From NCBI GenBank assembly GCA_027490995.1, contig JAIXWY010000011.1, forward strand, positions 310,001-374,000: 64,000 nt of DNA. The letters are read 5' to 3'. Shown in pieces: positions 25,432 to 34,562 of the stretch (position 1 is its first letter; the number at the start of each line of letters is the position of its first letter). The position numbers and the translations under genes were made by a program. The notes beneath the pieces are model-generated. The model saw only the letters and a program-made list of their open reading frames with translations. It was not told the DNA's origin and did not search any database. Source of the DNA: Opitutaceae bacterium (GTDB lineage: Bacteria > Verrucomicrobiota > Verrucomicrobiia > Opitutales > Opitutaceae).

Positions 25432-26541
25432 TCAACTGGGTTCGCGCCGTTCCACCGTGACGCCCAAGCCCGGGCCTTCCGGGGGGAACGCCTGATCACC
25501 CTCGATCCGCAGGGGTGTCTCCAAGACGGTGCCGCCGAGAAACTGCGGCGCATTCAGCGCCGCGGGGTGCGGCAACCGGTAGGCGGAGAAGAGATGCAGG
25601 CAGGCCGCGAAGGCCACATCGGGGTCAGTCAGTCCACTGGCGAAAAAGGCCAAACCATGCTCGCGCAGGTACTCGACCATCCGCACGGCCTCCGTCAGGC
25701 CGCCTACTCGCGAGACCTTCATCGCGACGCCGTCCAGCAGTTCAAGCTGGTGGAAGCTCTGCAGGTCGGCTAGCGACACGACCCCCTCGTCCATCAGGAT
25801 TGGGAGCGCACCGAACTGACGAAGTGTGCGGTAACCGGGAAGACGATTGGCTGGCAGGGGTTGTTCGAAGGCCGCTAAGCCCGCATCCGCCAGGCTGCGC
25901 GCGACGCTGAGCGCGGTCGCCTCGTCGTAGCCGCCATTCGCATCCGCCCAGATGAACGCGGCCGGAGCAAGCGCGCGGAGTCGCTGGCAGATGGCCACGT
26001 CGGTCGCGGCGGCGCGGCCGATCTTCACGTTAAAGTGTCGAAATCCGCGTTCTTCCGCCCGCGCGACCGCCGCCTCAAGTTCGTCCGGCGAGCGAACATC
26101 GATTGTCCAGCTCAGGGTTACAGGGCCGCCGTCCGGTTGCCGCCAGCGGGACGCCGGGCACGATCCCGTACGACGGCCCTGCAGATCAAACAGCGCCAGA
26201 TCGATGCCCGCCTTGGCGATCGGCTGCCCAGTCGAGAACGCCGGGGCGATGACGCGATTCATCGCCTGCCAAACGGCCGCCGTATCGTCGACAGGTAAGC
26301 CCAGAATTGCCGGAGCAAGATGTCGCTCGAGGGTCGTCTGCACGGTCTGGATCGTCTCGTAGCTCCACGTCGGTGACGGCACGGACTGGCCCCAGCCGAC
26401 CCCGCCGGCGTCGTCGGTGAGTCGGACGATGACCGTGTCGCGCGTGATGCGCTTACCGTCCTTGGCGGCAAGGAAGCGGAAGTCGCCCATCACCGGATAG
26501 GCCGCGGTGAAGCATTCGATGCTGGCGATGCGTGGGGTCAT
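25432..26541 (-). CDS. Enolase-superfamily enzyme (muconate-cycloisomerase subgroup)
   Basis: 369-residue mandelate racemase/muconate lactonizing-type enzyme; the family abstracts a proton next to a carboxylate using Mg2+. Metal ligands appear as D200 (ADANGG), E226 (FEQPLP) and D251 (MDEG). Catalytic lysines are K173 (FNVKIG) and K275 (AMKVSRVGG), the muconate-cycloisomerase arrangement, but the first lysine of the usual KxK motif is Asn171. Candidates include an acid-sugar dehydratase, a dipeptide epimerase or a racemase; no choice is supported. Its ATG overlaps the stop of the upstream hydrolase (TCAT on the plus strand), so the two are translationally coupled. Confidence 0.87.
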   Translation of the reverse strand: MTPRIASIECFTAAYPVMGDFRFLAAKDGKRITRDTVIVRLTDDAGGVGWGQSVPSPTWSYETIQTVQTTLERHLAPAILGLPVDDTAAVWQAMNRVIAPAFSTGQPIAKAGIDLALFDLQGRRTGSCPASRWRQPDGGPVTLSWTIDVRSPDELEAAVARAEERGFRHFNVKIGRAAATDVAICQRLRALAPAAFIWADANGGYDEATALSVARSLADAGLAAFEQPLPANRLPGYRTLRQFGALPILMDEGVVSLADLQSFHQLELLDGVAMKVSRVGGLTEAVRMVEYLREHGLAFFASGLTDPDVAFAACLHLFSAYRLPHPAALNAPQFLGGTVLETPLRIEGDQAFPPEGPGLGVTVERREPS

Positions 26542-28904
26542 GGGGATCGTGTGGCTGCCGGTTCCGGCCAGCGCAGGTGCCGGTGCAAAAAATCGACGGT
26601 GCCGACGCCGTGAATTTCATGCGGTCCGATGAAGTACTCGATTTCCGTGCGCTCGGGAATTCCGAGATCCGAATAGAGCCGGGCCACCTTGGCGTACTCC
26701 TGCGCGACCTTTTCGTCGATGCTGACCGGATCCTGATGACCGCGCTCGACCATGAACGGGCGCGGTGCGATGAGGGCCGCAAGCTCGGCGTTCCCGAATG
26801 TCGGTGCGAGGTTGAACGAGAACTGTTCGTACTCGTGGGTGAAGACGTAGCTGCCTTTGAAGTCGCGGCTCATGATCTTCCAAGACCACGTGTTGAACGC
26901 GCCGGAGCAGACCGAAACGGCGTACTGAGGCAGGAGCGCGGGGAGGCGCAAGGCGCTGAGTCCACCGTAGGAAATGCCGTAGAATCCGATGCGCTCCGGA
27001 TCCACGAAGGGTAGGGAAGTGAGCCAGTTAAGGTGTTGCTGATGCTGTCCGACGATGACCGAGAAAAGAGTCAGCCCGATGGGATTGGCCCGGCGCTGGA
27101 GTTGTCGGAACTCCGTCGCCCCGCGGTAAGGATTGTGTGGCACCCAGCAGATGAAGCCGCGCTCGGCGAGCGTACGGGGGAATGCGCGGTAGACGCGCCA
27201 GTCGCGCGTGGTGACATCGTCCTCGAGGGCGATGGCAGGCGTTCCTTCGAGCCCGTGCTGGCAAACCACCACCGGGCGGCGTTCTCCGGGGAGGATGCCA
27301 TCGGGCACCAGCAGCGTGCCCCACGCGAACACGCCAGGCCAAACATCGAGTGTGACCTCCCACATCGCGTACCCGCGGCCCCGGCCGAAAAATCGGCTGC
27401 GTGGGTTAGGCGGCAGCGAGGGATCCGGCAAACGCCCCACGTGCTCGTCCCAGAAACGCTGACGCAGAGGATCTGACGCCGCGTGCCACGCCGAGATCGT
27501 TGTGCCGTCGGGTCGACGGTTGAGACGTGTACGCTCCTGTTCCGAGCGTCTCTCTAGGTAGTCCGCGTGGGCAAGCAACTCGGAGACTTGGCGCTGCTGG
27601 CGTGCGTCGGCATCAGGGAGATGCACCTCTTGCCACGGCGCCTCGCTGCCTGCCTCTGATTCGATGCCTAGTGCCACCAGAAACCGGGCGAGCGCATCGC
27701 TGTCGCCAAAATCCCCAGTTGAGCGGCCGTTCACCACGGCCAATTCGAGCCCCGGAAGCACCGCGCCCTGGGATGTAGTCAGCAGAGAGAGCGCGCGCGC
27801 AAACTCCTGCGCGGTGGCAGTGGGAGCAATCGGCGTGATCGTGCCGGGGGCGGCCGAGCGCCGCCGACCGGCGATGGGAGCCGTGGGCGTGGCCCAGGCC
27901 GGACCGGCACTCGGCTCGATGATCAGCCGCGTCGGCAAGGCGAGGGTGGCCAGTTCAGCATCGCCAAATGTGCGGAGCAGGCCGTGGACGTTGCGGTCGA
28001 TCGGCTCGGACCAGAGAGACTCGCGCTCCTTGAAGTAGCCGCTGACCCAAGCGGCATCGAGCTCAGGGTGGAGCGCCGCCGTGTGCAGCGCGATCAGTCC
28101 GCCCTCGCCGTATCCGACGACGCCGATCTTTGGCGCCGACCCGGGTCGCTGCCGAAACCACGCGAGACCGGCTTCGACCTTGCGCACCTCGACCCCGATG
28201 AGCGACCGGCCAGCCTCGAAAAGCGGGCGCCAGGCCCACTCGCGATGACTCTGATCAGTCCGCGCAATCTCCGAGACGCCCGAGTGGACGGACTCGCGAC
28301 TCAGCAGCGTGATGATCAGCACCTCGCAGCCCGAAGCCACGAGGCGGCGCCCGACTTGCTGGTGGCGCGGCAGGCGATCGTCGAGCCCCGCTAGCGACTC
28401 GGGCAACTGGTCGGCATCCGGTACCAGAACGACCCGCGCCCGGACCGGCGTGACCTTGGGAACCAGCAAAAGTCCCTCGCCGGACACCCCGTCGAACGCC
28501 GTCCAACGGACCGCATGCGCTTCCCCGACCGCGCTGTGAGCGACGAGAGCGGAGACGTCGGGAGACGCGAGCAATTGCACGTCGGGCCGCTCCGGCAGCG
28601 GATCGATTGCGCCCAGCATCTGCCGCAGAGCCTGACGCTGCGGCTCGACGGACCGTCGGTGTGCTTCGACGCTGGATAAGTCCCGCTTCCACTGTCCACC
28701 ACGTTGCTCCGCGGTCTTCTCCGTCCACGAATCGAAAAAGCGATGTAGACCGCTTACCATGTCGGCGGAGCGATCCTGGGCGGGCTCCAAAGGGATGGAC
28801 GGCGCCCCGAAAGGCAGTGGCCGGTCGGGAGCCTCCGCGGAGGCGGCGGCCTGGACACCAAGAACGAGGAAGGCGAGGGAGCAGAGCGCGGAGCGGGGAG
28901 ACAT
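26538..28904 (-). CDS. Secreted double alpha/beta hydrolase (esterase-like)
   Basis: 788 residues from the ATG ending at 28904, with signal peptide MSPRSALCSLAFLVLGVQAAASA. It contains two alpha/beta-hydrolase halves. The N-terminal half (about 90-400) has the nucleophile elbow GYGEGG, with Glu267 instead of Ser, so it is probably inactive. The C-terminal half (about 480-780) has GISYGG with Ser645, an HGLEG oxyanion segment and a C-terminal His (GPHEIHG), so it should be active. The closest recognisable relatives are acetyl-xylan-esterase/dienelactone-hydrolase-like proteins of PVC bacteria. A role removing acyl groups from polysaccharides is inference. First gene of the operon with the enolase-superfamily enzyme. 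Confidence 0.82.
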   Translation of the reverse strand: MSPRSALCSLAFLVLGVQAAASAEAPDRPLPFGAPSIPLEPAQDRSADMVSGLHRFFDSWTEKTAEQRGGQWKRDLSSVEAHRRSVEPQRQALRQMLGAIDPLPERPDVQLLASPDVSALVAHSAVGEAHAVRWTAFDGVSGEGLLLVPKVTPVRARVVLVPDADQLPESLAGLDDRLPRHQQVGRRLVASGCEVLIITLLSRESVHSGVSEIARTDQSHREWAWRPLFEAGRSLIGVEVRKVEAGLAWFRQRPGSAPKIGVVGYGEGGLIALHTAALHPELDAAWVSGYFKERESLWSEPIDRNVHGLLRTFGDAELATLALPTRLIIEPSAGPAWATPTAPIAGRRRSAAPGTITPIAPTATAQEFARALSLLTTSQGAVLPGLELAVVNGRSTGDFGDSDALARFLVALGIESEAGSEAPWQEVHLPDADARQQRQVSELLAHADYLERRSEQERTRLNRRPDGTTISAWHAASDPLRQRFWDEHVGRLPDPSLPPNPRSRFFGRGRGYAMWEVTLDVWPGVFAWGTLLVPDGILPGERRPVVVCQHGLEGTPAIALEDDVTTRDWRVYRAFPRTLAERGFICWVPHNPYRGATEFRQLQRRANPIGLTLFSVIVGQHQQHLNWLTSLPFVDPERIGFYGISYGGLSALRLPALLPQYAVSVCSGAFNTWSWKIMSRDFKGSYVFTHEYEQFSFNLAPTFGNAELAALIAPRPFMVERGHQDPVSIDEKVAQEYAKVARLYSDLGIPERTEIEYFIGPHEIHGVGTVDFLHRHLRWPEPAATRSP

Positions 28905-29074
28905 GCGCAAGGAGAGCAAGGGTGAGATTTCCGGAGCCTCCGTCGGGGGCAAGCGCTGACTTCGCGGCCGTCGGCGTCCCCTGTTTCGGAATTCAAGGTT
29001 TGCCTTCGCAAGCGATCCCGCCGTTTCTCCGCGTACCCGGTACCCGCCGGGCTCGATGAGGTGGGTCGGCCAGC

Positions 29075-29467
29075 ATGAACATGGAACGTGTGCTCTGGAT
29101 CTTTCTCGGTAGCGGCCTCGGCGGCGTGGCGCGCTTCGCGTTAAATGGCTGGATCACTGCCAAGGTTGGCAGTGCGTTCCCCTGGGGAACCCTGCTGGTG
29201 AACGTGAGTGGTTCTTGGCTGATCGGCGTGATCGGCACGCTGGTCGCGAGCTCCGGCCGCCCGGGCGGTACCCAGTGGGCGGGCGACTTCCTCGTCATCG
29301 GCATCTTGGGCGGCTTCACGACCTATTCCGCCTATTCCTTTCAAACGCTCATGCTCGCACGGAGTGGACACGAGCTGCGTGCGATGCTCTACGCGCTCGG
29401 CACTCTGGCCCTCTGCCTTCTGGCGGTCGCCGCTGGCGCGGCGATGACGCGAATCCTGAAAGCGTGA
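29075..29467 (+). CDS. crcB: Fluoride channel CrcB/Fluc
   Basis: Small inner-membrane channel that expels fluoride, 130 residues with four hydrophobic helices. Family motifs are GSGLGGVARF, the GTLLVNVSGSWLIG segment with its central Asn and Ser, and GGFTTYSAYSFQ carrying the Na+/fluoride-path residues. The start may instead be the second ATG at 29081. It is a single-gene form that works as a dual-topology dimer. I looked for the fluoride riboswitch in the 170-bp upstream region and could not see its consensus. Confidence 0.95.
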   Translation: MNMERVLWIFLGSGLGGVARFALNGWITAKVGSAFPWGTLLVNVSGSWLIGVIGTLVASSGRPGGTQWAGDFLVIGILGGFTTYSAYSFQTLMLARSGHELRAMLYALGTLALCLLAVAAGAAMTRILKA

Positions 29468-29537
29468 CCACGTCCGCGCTTGTTCGGGTGTCCCCCGGGA
29501 GAGGCCGACGCAGGTCAACTCCTTGGTGGACAGAGAA

Positions 29538-29615
29538 TGGGGCGGCCAACGGGATTCGAACCCGCGACCCCAAGAATCACAATCTTGTGCTCTAACCAAC
29601 TGAGCTATGGCCGCC
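29538..29615 (-). tRNA. tRNA-His (anticodon GTG)
   Basis: The reverse strand gives acceptor GCGGCCA/TGGCCGC with an extra G at position -1 opposite C73, the hallmark of histidine tRNA. The anticodon stem CAAGA/TCTTG holds the loop TTGTGAT (anticodon GTG), the T loop is TTCGAAT, and CCA is encoded. Confidence 0.97.
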
Positions 29616-29771
29616 GTGCTGAGCGGGAGAAAATTCCGTTCGGGGGCGGTGCTGTCAACACCTTCCTTGGAACCGGCCCCGACGCCCGGTGACGACGTTC
29701 CCATAAGGACGCGCTGGAGGCCCGATGCGCCTTGCGCGGTGAGCTGAAGCGCGGCACCCTCGAATCCGCTG

Positions 29772-30554
29772 ATGGACACGCTGTACACGCTTTGCCGCTC
29801 GGCGGACAATCGCCACGCCGTGCCTCTCGGCGCTGACGCGCGGGCGGGGGTCATTGCGCACAAACGGGCGTTTTTCGCCGCCGAGGCGGCCGTCAACCCG
29901 CTGGTCGCGGAGATCTTGCGCGGGGGCACGGTCTCCGTTCACGTCCCGCCCGCAGGGCGGCGGGCGGAGTTCCTTCGCGGGCCGGCGAGCTTTTTTCGGA
30001 CGCACGAACTCCTGCGGCGCACACGTTCCACCAATGCGCCCCTGCTCCTTGGCGGCCGCGAGTACCCGCGCGTTGAGGTTCTCGGCTTTTTCCAGCGTTG
30101 TGTGCCCAACACCAACCTGCATTTCCGGCCGTGGTTCTCGACCGCGCGCTACACTACGTCGCTCGGTCTTGCCGCGGCGGGAACGATCCTGATCGCCCAC
30201 CTCGTCGCACTCACCAGCGACGACGACGCGCTGTTCGACCACGCCGTCGCCTGGCAGGCGGGGGTGTTACTCTTTGCGGCTGCCATCCTCTCCTCGGCGC
30301 GCCGTTCGAATCGCGACCCCCGCCACGCGGCGCCATGGAACTCGGCCATCTATCTTGACGCCAATGCGGCACTGATTCGCTCCGGTTCGCCATCCCTCGC
30401 GGTCGCACGCAAGGAATGGATCCCGCAGCAGCGGCTGTTCAAGGAACCGGCCTTCTATGACCGCTTGCTTGCGGAGATCGAGTCGGGGCGGTTCGCCGAG
30501 CACTTGGAAGCGTCCGCCCGCCGGGCTGTCAACGTTCAGCCAACGACCTCCTGA
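29772..30554 (+). CDS. Hypothetical two-helix membrane protein
   Basis: 260 residues, family not recognised. A soluble N-terminal region (1-125) contains the pattern FLRGPASFFRTHELLRRTR. Two hydrophobic helices follow (TSLGLAAAGTILIAHLVAL and AVAWQAGVLLFAAAILS), then a charged C-terminal tail with EWIPQQRLFKEPAFYDRLL. There is no signal peptide. It starts 156 bp after the tRNA-His gene, a stretch in which I see no other feature, and 64 bp before the DUF1080 gene. Confidence 0.65.
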   Translation: MDTLYTLCRSADNRHAVPLGADARAGVIAHKRAFFAAEAAVNPLVAEILRGGTVSVHVPPAGRRAEFLRGPASFFRTHELLRRTRSTNAPLLLGGREYPRVEVLGFFQRCVPNTNLHFRPWFSTARYTTSLGLAAAGTILIAHLVALTSDDDALFDHAVAWQAGVLLFAAAILSSARRSNRDPRHAAPWNSAIYLDANAALIRSGSPSLAVARKEWIPQQRLFKEPAFYDRLLAEIESGRFAEHLEASARRAVNVQPTTS

Positions 30555-30618
30555 GGCGGCGCGAAACGGTTTGGCACGGCGCCCTCGAGGGCGGATGGTG
30601 CTTTTTCGCTTCTCTCGC

Positions 30619-32001
30619 ATGAACACCCCTCCCTCCGTGCTCCTCCGTCGTCTGCATCGCGCGTCGCTTTGCCTTCTATTTCCCTTGCTGGCGATCGCCC
30701 TGCAGGCGGGTCCATGGGAGTCACTGTTCGACGGCAAGTCCCTCAACGGCTGGCGCACCCTCGGCGGGAAGGCTCCGTACGCGGTCGAGGACGGCACCAT
30801 CGTCGGCACGGCCATCGCCGACACACCGAACTCGTTCCTCGCGACCGAGCGCACATGGGGAGACTTCATTTTCGAGTGCGAAATCCTGCAGGAAGGCGGC
30901 CCGACCAACAGTGGTATCCAGTTTCGCAGCCAGAGCCTCCCCGGTTACCAGAACGGGCGCGTCCACGGTTACCAGTTGGAGATTGATCCGTCAGCACGGG
31001 CGTGGAGTGGCGGCATCTACGATGAGGCGCGGCGGGGCTGGCTGTACCCAGGTACGCTGAATCCAGCAGCCCGCGACTTGTACCAGCTGGGGCGCTGGAA
31101 CCATCTGCGGATCGAGGCCATTGGTTCTTCGCTGCGGACATGGATCAACGGTCGTCAGGTTTCTCATGTGATCGACGACCTCACGCGCGAGGGCTTTATT
31201 GCGCTGCAGGTACACGGAGTCGGCAAGCAACTCGATCAGGTGGGACGTCGGATCCGTTGGCGCAATCTGCGGATTCAGACGACCGATCTGGTTCCGACCC
31301 CGCTCGACCCGATCACGGTCCGCAACCTTCGCCCGAATCACCTCAGCGACGCGGAGAAGACCGTGGGCTGGCGGCTGCTCTGGGATGGAGCCAGCTCCGA
31401 AGGATGGCGTGGGGTCAATCAGGCGGGGTTTCCGGCGGAGGGCTGGAACATCGTCGATGGTGAATTGCGCACGGCACCCTCGGGCGCGAAGCGCGGCGGC
31501 GACATCGTGACGCGGGAGAGTTTCTCGGCGTTTGAGTTCCAGTGGGAATTCCGGCTCACCCCGGGCGCCAACAGCGGCGTGAAGTACTTCGTTAGCGAAC
31601 GGCCGCCGACGGAGAGCGCGCTCGGTTTGGAGTTTCAGCTTCTCGACGACGAGAAGCACCCGGACGCGGCGATGGGGGCGGGCGGAAACCGTCGCATCGG
31701 ATCCCTCTACGACTTGATCCCCCGGGCGGATCTGATGGCGGGTCTCGGCATCGCACCCCGGATCGGGGAGTGGCAGCACGGCCGCATTGTGGTGTACCCC
31801 GACAACCGCGTGGAGCACTGGCTCAACGGCGTGAAGGTGTTGGACTACGTTCGCGGCTCACCTCTGTTCAAGAGCCTTGTAGCGCGCAGCAAATTTGAAA
31901 AAAACACCGGCTTCGGCCTGGGCGGGAGCGGCCCGCTGCTGCTGCAAGACCACCGCGACGAGGTCCACTTCCGCAGTCTGAAGGTCCGCGAGCTGCGCTA
32001 A
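30619..32001 (+). CDS. Secreted tandem DUF1080 (3-keto-disaccharide hydrolase) protein
   Basis: 460 residues from the ATG at 30619. N-terminal signal: RRLHRASLCLLFPLLAIALQAG. Two concanavalin-like DUF1080 domains follow: domain 1 (about 33-220) opens with WESLFDGKSLNGWRTLGG and has GGPTNSGIQFRSQ; domain 2 (about 245-458) opens with WRLLWDGASSEGWRG and has TPGANSGVKYFV, QLLDDEKHPDA and VEHWLNGVKVLDY. Such proteins are strongly expanded in PVC bacteria and act on oxidised disaccharides or bind glycans. The tandem form is longer than the usual single-domain protein of about 250 residues. Location is probably periplasmic or extracellular. Confidence 0.88.
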   Translation: MNTPPSVLLRRLHRASLCLLFPLLAIALQAGPWESLFDGKSLNGWRTLGGKAPYAVEDGTIVGTAIADTPNSFLATERTWGDFIFECEILQEGGPTNSGIQFRSQSLPGYQNGRVHGYQLEIDPSARAWSGGIYDEARRGWLYPGTLNPAARDLYQLGRWNHLRIEAIGSSLRTWINGRQVSHVIDDLTREGFIALQVHGVGKQLDQVGRRIRWRNLRIQTTDLVPTPLDPITVRNLRPNHLSDAEKTVGWRLLWDGASSEGWRGVNQAGFPAEGWNIVDGELRTAPSGAKRGGDIVTRESFSAFEFQWEFRLTPGANSGVKYFVSERPPTESALGLEFQLLDDEKHPDAAMGAGGNRRIGSLYDLIPRADLMAGLGIAPRIGEWQHGRIVVYPDNRVEHWLNGVKVLDYVRGSPLFKSLVARSKFEKNTGFGLGGSGPLLLQDHRDEVHFRSLKVRELR

Positions 32002-32023
32002 GCGCGTTTGCACCGCGCCCCCC

Positions 32024-32344
32024 TTAAGGGGCGATGTGGCCGAGTTCCGCCAGAAGTGTGCGGAGCTCGGCTTCAGGCGCCTCATGACTCTGGCTCACCG
32101 CCAGCTGCAGGGCGTCTTCAAGGAGCGGCCTGGCTTCCGCTGCGCGTTGGGCGCGAAGCAGAAGTTTGCCGAGTAGGATCCGCGGGATCATCCAGTCTGC
32201 CTTCGCCGCCACACAGTGTCGAAGGTGGATCTCCGCCTCCGCATCGCGGCCCGCCCCCAGCAAGGCTTGCGCGAGGCTGAAGCGGAACAATTCGTTGGTC
32301 GGCTGACGCTCGACGAGTCCAGAGAAGTGGGCGATGCGGTCCAT
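32024..32344 (-). CDS. Small tetratricopeptide-repeat protein
   Basis: 106 residues forming roughly three TPR helical hairpins, with pattern residues in ELFRFSLAQALLGAGRDAEAEIHLRHC and PRILLGKLLLRAQRAAEARPLLEDAL. No signal peptide. It is probably a cytoplasmic protein-protein adaptor. It is encoded 33 bp downstream of the DinG-like helicase on the same strand. Confidence 0.8.
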   Translation of the reverse strand: MDRIAHFSGLVERQPTNELFRFSLAQALLGAGRDAEAEIHLRHCVAAKADWMIPRILLGKLLLRAQRAAEARPLLEDALQLAVSQSHEAPEAELRTLLAELGHIAP

Positions 32345-32377
32345 GGGTATGATCTCAGCAAGGGTGCGCGCGAAGGT

Positions 32378-34465
32378 TCACGGCGCAAACGGACGGAAGG
32401 TCTGCTCGCGATTGCCGCGGGTCATGCGCTCGTGCCGTGACTGAGGCAATGAATCCAGGAAGAGGCGCCCGTAGGTCTTGGCAACCACGCGTGAGTCGAG
32501 GAGCGTGATCACGCCGCGGTCCGTGGCGGAGCGGATGAGTCTCCCGATGCCTTGTCGAAACTGGATGAGGGCATCGGGCAGCGTGATCTGGGCGAACGGA
32601 TTACCGCCACCTTCCCGGACGGCGTCGCTGCGGGCCTCCAGCACGGGATGTGTCGGCGGGGCGAAGGGGAGTCGCGTTACAATCACCTGCGACAGCGCCC
32701 CGCCCGGAATGTCGACCCCGGTCCAGAAGCTTTCCGTTCCAAACAGGATCGCGTTGCCAAGCCGGCGCATTTCGCGGGCGAGTTCGGTACGCGACAGCGC
32801 TTCCCCCTGCAGTAGAAACGGGCGACCAGCCTCCGCAAATTCGGGCTGGAGCGCGGCTGCGACGGCTCGCATGTCGGAGTAGCTGGTGAAGAGCACGAGC
32901 GAACCGCCGCTGACGCGCAGCGAGCAGAAGCGTACCCAGTCGATCAGGCTTTCGATCGCGAGACGTGCATCCTGCGGAGAAGGGAGCGGTACGTCGGTGG
33001 CGATAAAGACACGCATCTGCCGCTCGTAGTCGAAGGGGGAGGCGACCGCTCCGGTGCGGGCTTGATCCGCGCCGACGCGTCGCGTGAAGGCATCGAGTTG
33101 GCCGCCGACGGCCAAGGTCGCGCTGGTGCAAAGCACACTGGTGCCACAGCCGAAGAGGTGCGCGCGCAGAGCAGGGGCGACGTCCAGCGGCGCGCTGCGC
33201 AGGGTCACAATGGTTTGGCGGCGGCCGCCGCGCTCACACCAATACACTTGGCCCTTATCGGCGAGCGCGAGCCACTCCGCGATCGCCACCTGCAGCGCCT
33301 TCAGGCGCAGACGCTGTTCGAGAAATTCATCGCGCTCGCGACCCTCCTCAAGGCGGTCCGCCACCCGGGCGACCGCGCGCTCGAGAGCGGCGAAGGGGCC
33401 TTCCAGAAGATTCTCAGTGGGATCCGGCTCGCGTAAGCGCACGACGGGACGCTCGGCCAGCAGCGTTCCCGACAGCGCTCCGAAGAAGCGTTCCGCGGCG
33501 CTGAGTCCGTCCTCCACGAGGCGATGTACCTCGGGGCCGGAGTGGCGTCCGAGCAGTCCCCGCCGCGTGCGTGGGTTGTAGAGATGCTTCAGCGCCCGGT
33601 CAATGGTGTGGCTGCTGACGTGTAGACCGAAGTTATCCGTAGCCACCTCAGGGACCGTGTGCGCTTCGTCCAGCACGACGAAGTCGTCGGGGAAAAGGAC
33701 CCCCGGGGTCTCGCGGGGGGGCCCCTGAGACTGCGCACCGCCCGAGCTGATCAGGGCGAAGAGCAGTGCGTGGTTCACGATGATGACCTGGGCCGAGCGC
33801 AGGCGGGTTCGCGCGCGTTGGTAGAAGCAGCGATTACAGTCGCAGTGCTTGCGCGAGCAACCCGAGGAGTCCGCGCTGACCAAATCCCAGACCTCGGCGC
33901 GGGGTGGCGGTCGCAGTTCGTGGCGCAGGCCGGACTCCGTCTGCTCCGCCCACTCCGCGATGCGCTGCAGCTCCCCGTACTCGTCGTCGCTAAAGAGGCT
34001 CGCCTTCTCGGCCAGCGCATGGCTCAGGCGCGTGGTGCACAGGTAGTTCCCCTTGCCGACGAGCACGCAGCTGCGGAAAGAGGCATAAGGCGCGGTTTCG
34101 GGCGCACCGGCAAGGATCCTCCGGCACAGCGGCAGGTCTTTGGTCTCCAGCTGCTCCTGCAGCGAGATGGTATGGGTGGATACGATCAATTGCCGCGATT
34201 GATCGACGGCGTGGACGATGCCGGGGAGCAGGTAGGCGAGTGACTTGCCGACTCCCGTGCCGGCCTCGAAGGCGAGAGCCGTGTCGTCGGCGAACGCCTT
34301 GGCGACGGCACGGGCCATCTGCGCCTGCTCGGGACGATGCTCCAGATCGAGGACGGATGACACAATGCCGGCCTCCGCGAAGAGTCGGCCTGTCACCGCG
34401 GGCGCAGTGGAGGGAGCCCGCGGGGGCGAGGAGGAGAGGTCAGAGTCTTCGCGCAGTCCGATCAT
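32378..34465 (-). CDS. DinG-family ATP-dependent DNA helicase (iron-sulfur)
   Basis: 695-residue superfamily-2 helicase of the DinG/XPD type, which unwinds forked DNA or R-loops. Features: Walker A EAGTGVGKS at 67-75, four iron-sulfur-ligand cysteines at about 143, 203, 208 and 213, and Walker B VVLDEAH at 264-270. The C-terminal helicase domain carries LFTSYSDMRAVAAAL and FGTESFWTGVDIPGG, followed by QGIGRLIRSATDRG (motif VI). No exonuclease domain is fused, unlike some Gram-positive homologues. It is divergent from the metal ATPase with 97 bp between starts. Confidence 0.93.
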   Translation of the reverse strand: MIGLREDSDLSSSPPRAPSTAPAVTGRLFAEAGIVSSVLDLEHRPEQAQMARAVAKAFADDTALAFEAGTGVGKSLAYLLPGIVHAVDQSRQLIVSTHTISLQEQLETKDLPLCRRILAGAPETAPYASFRSCVLVGKGNYLCTTRLSHALAEKASLFSDDEYGELQRIAEWAEQTESGLRHELRPPPRAEVWDLVSADSSGCSRKHCDCNRCFYQRARTRLRSAQVIIVNHALLFALISSGGAQSQGPPRETPGVLFPDDFVVLDEAHTVPEVATDNFGLHVSSHTIDRALKHLYNPRTRRGLLGRHSGPEVHRLVEDGLSAAERFFGALSGTLLAERPVVRLREPDPTENLLEGPFAALERAVARVADRLEEGRERDEFLEQRLRLKALQVAIAEWLALADKGQVYWCERGGRRQTIVTLRSAPLDVAPALRAHLFGCGTSVLCTSATLAVGGQLDAFTRRVGADQARTGAVASPFDYERQMRVFIATDVPLPSPQDARLAIESLIDWVRFCSLRVSGGSLVLFTSYSDMRAVAAALQPEFAEAGRPFLLQGEALSRTELAREMRRLGNAILFGTESFWTGVDIPGGALSQVIVTRLPFAPPTHPVLEARSDAVREGGGNPFAQITLPDALIQFRQGIGRLIRSATDRGVITLLDSRVVAKTYGRLFLDSLPQSRHERMTRGNREQTFRPFAP

Positions 34466-34562
34466 GCGACAAACGGCAGTCGGTCAGGGAAACGGCTGGA
34501 GCAGCCTGCGGCGACTGCAATCTGCGGTCGCCTTTTTCCGGGGTCGAGTTCAGCCTCCCGTG

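Noticed and set aside
28905..29074. Fluoride riboswitch upstream of crcB
   Set aside because: I searched the region for the conserved GGNGAUGGNGU start and pseudoknot partners and found no convincing match.
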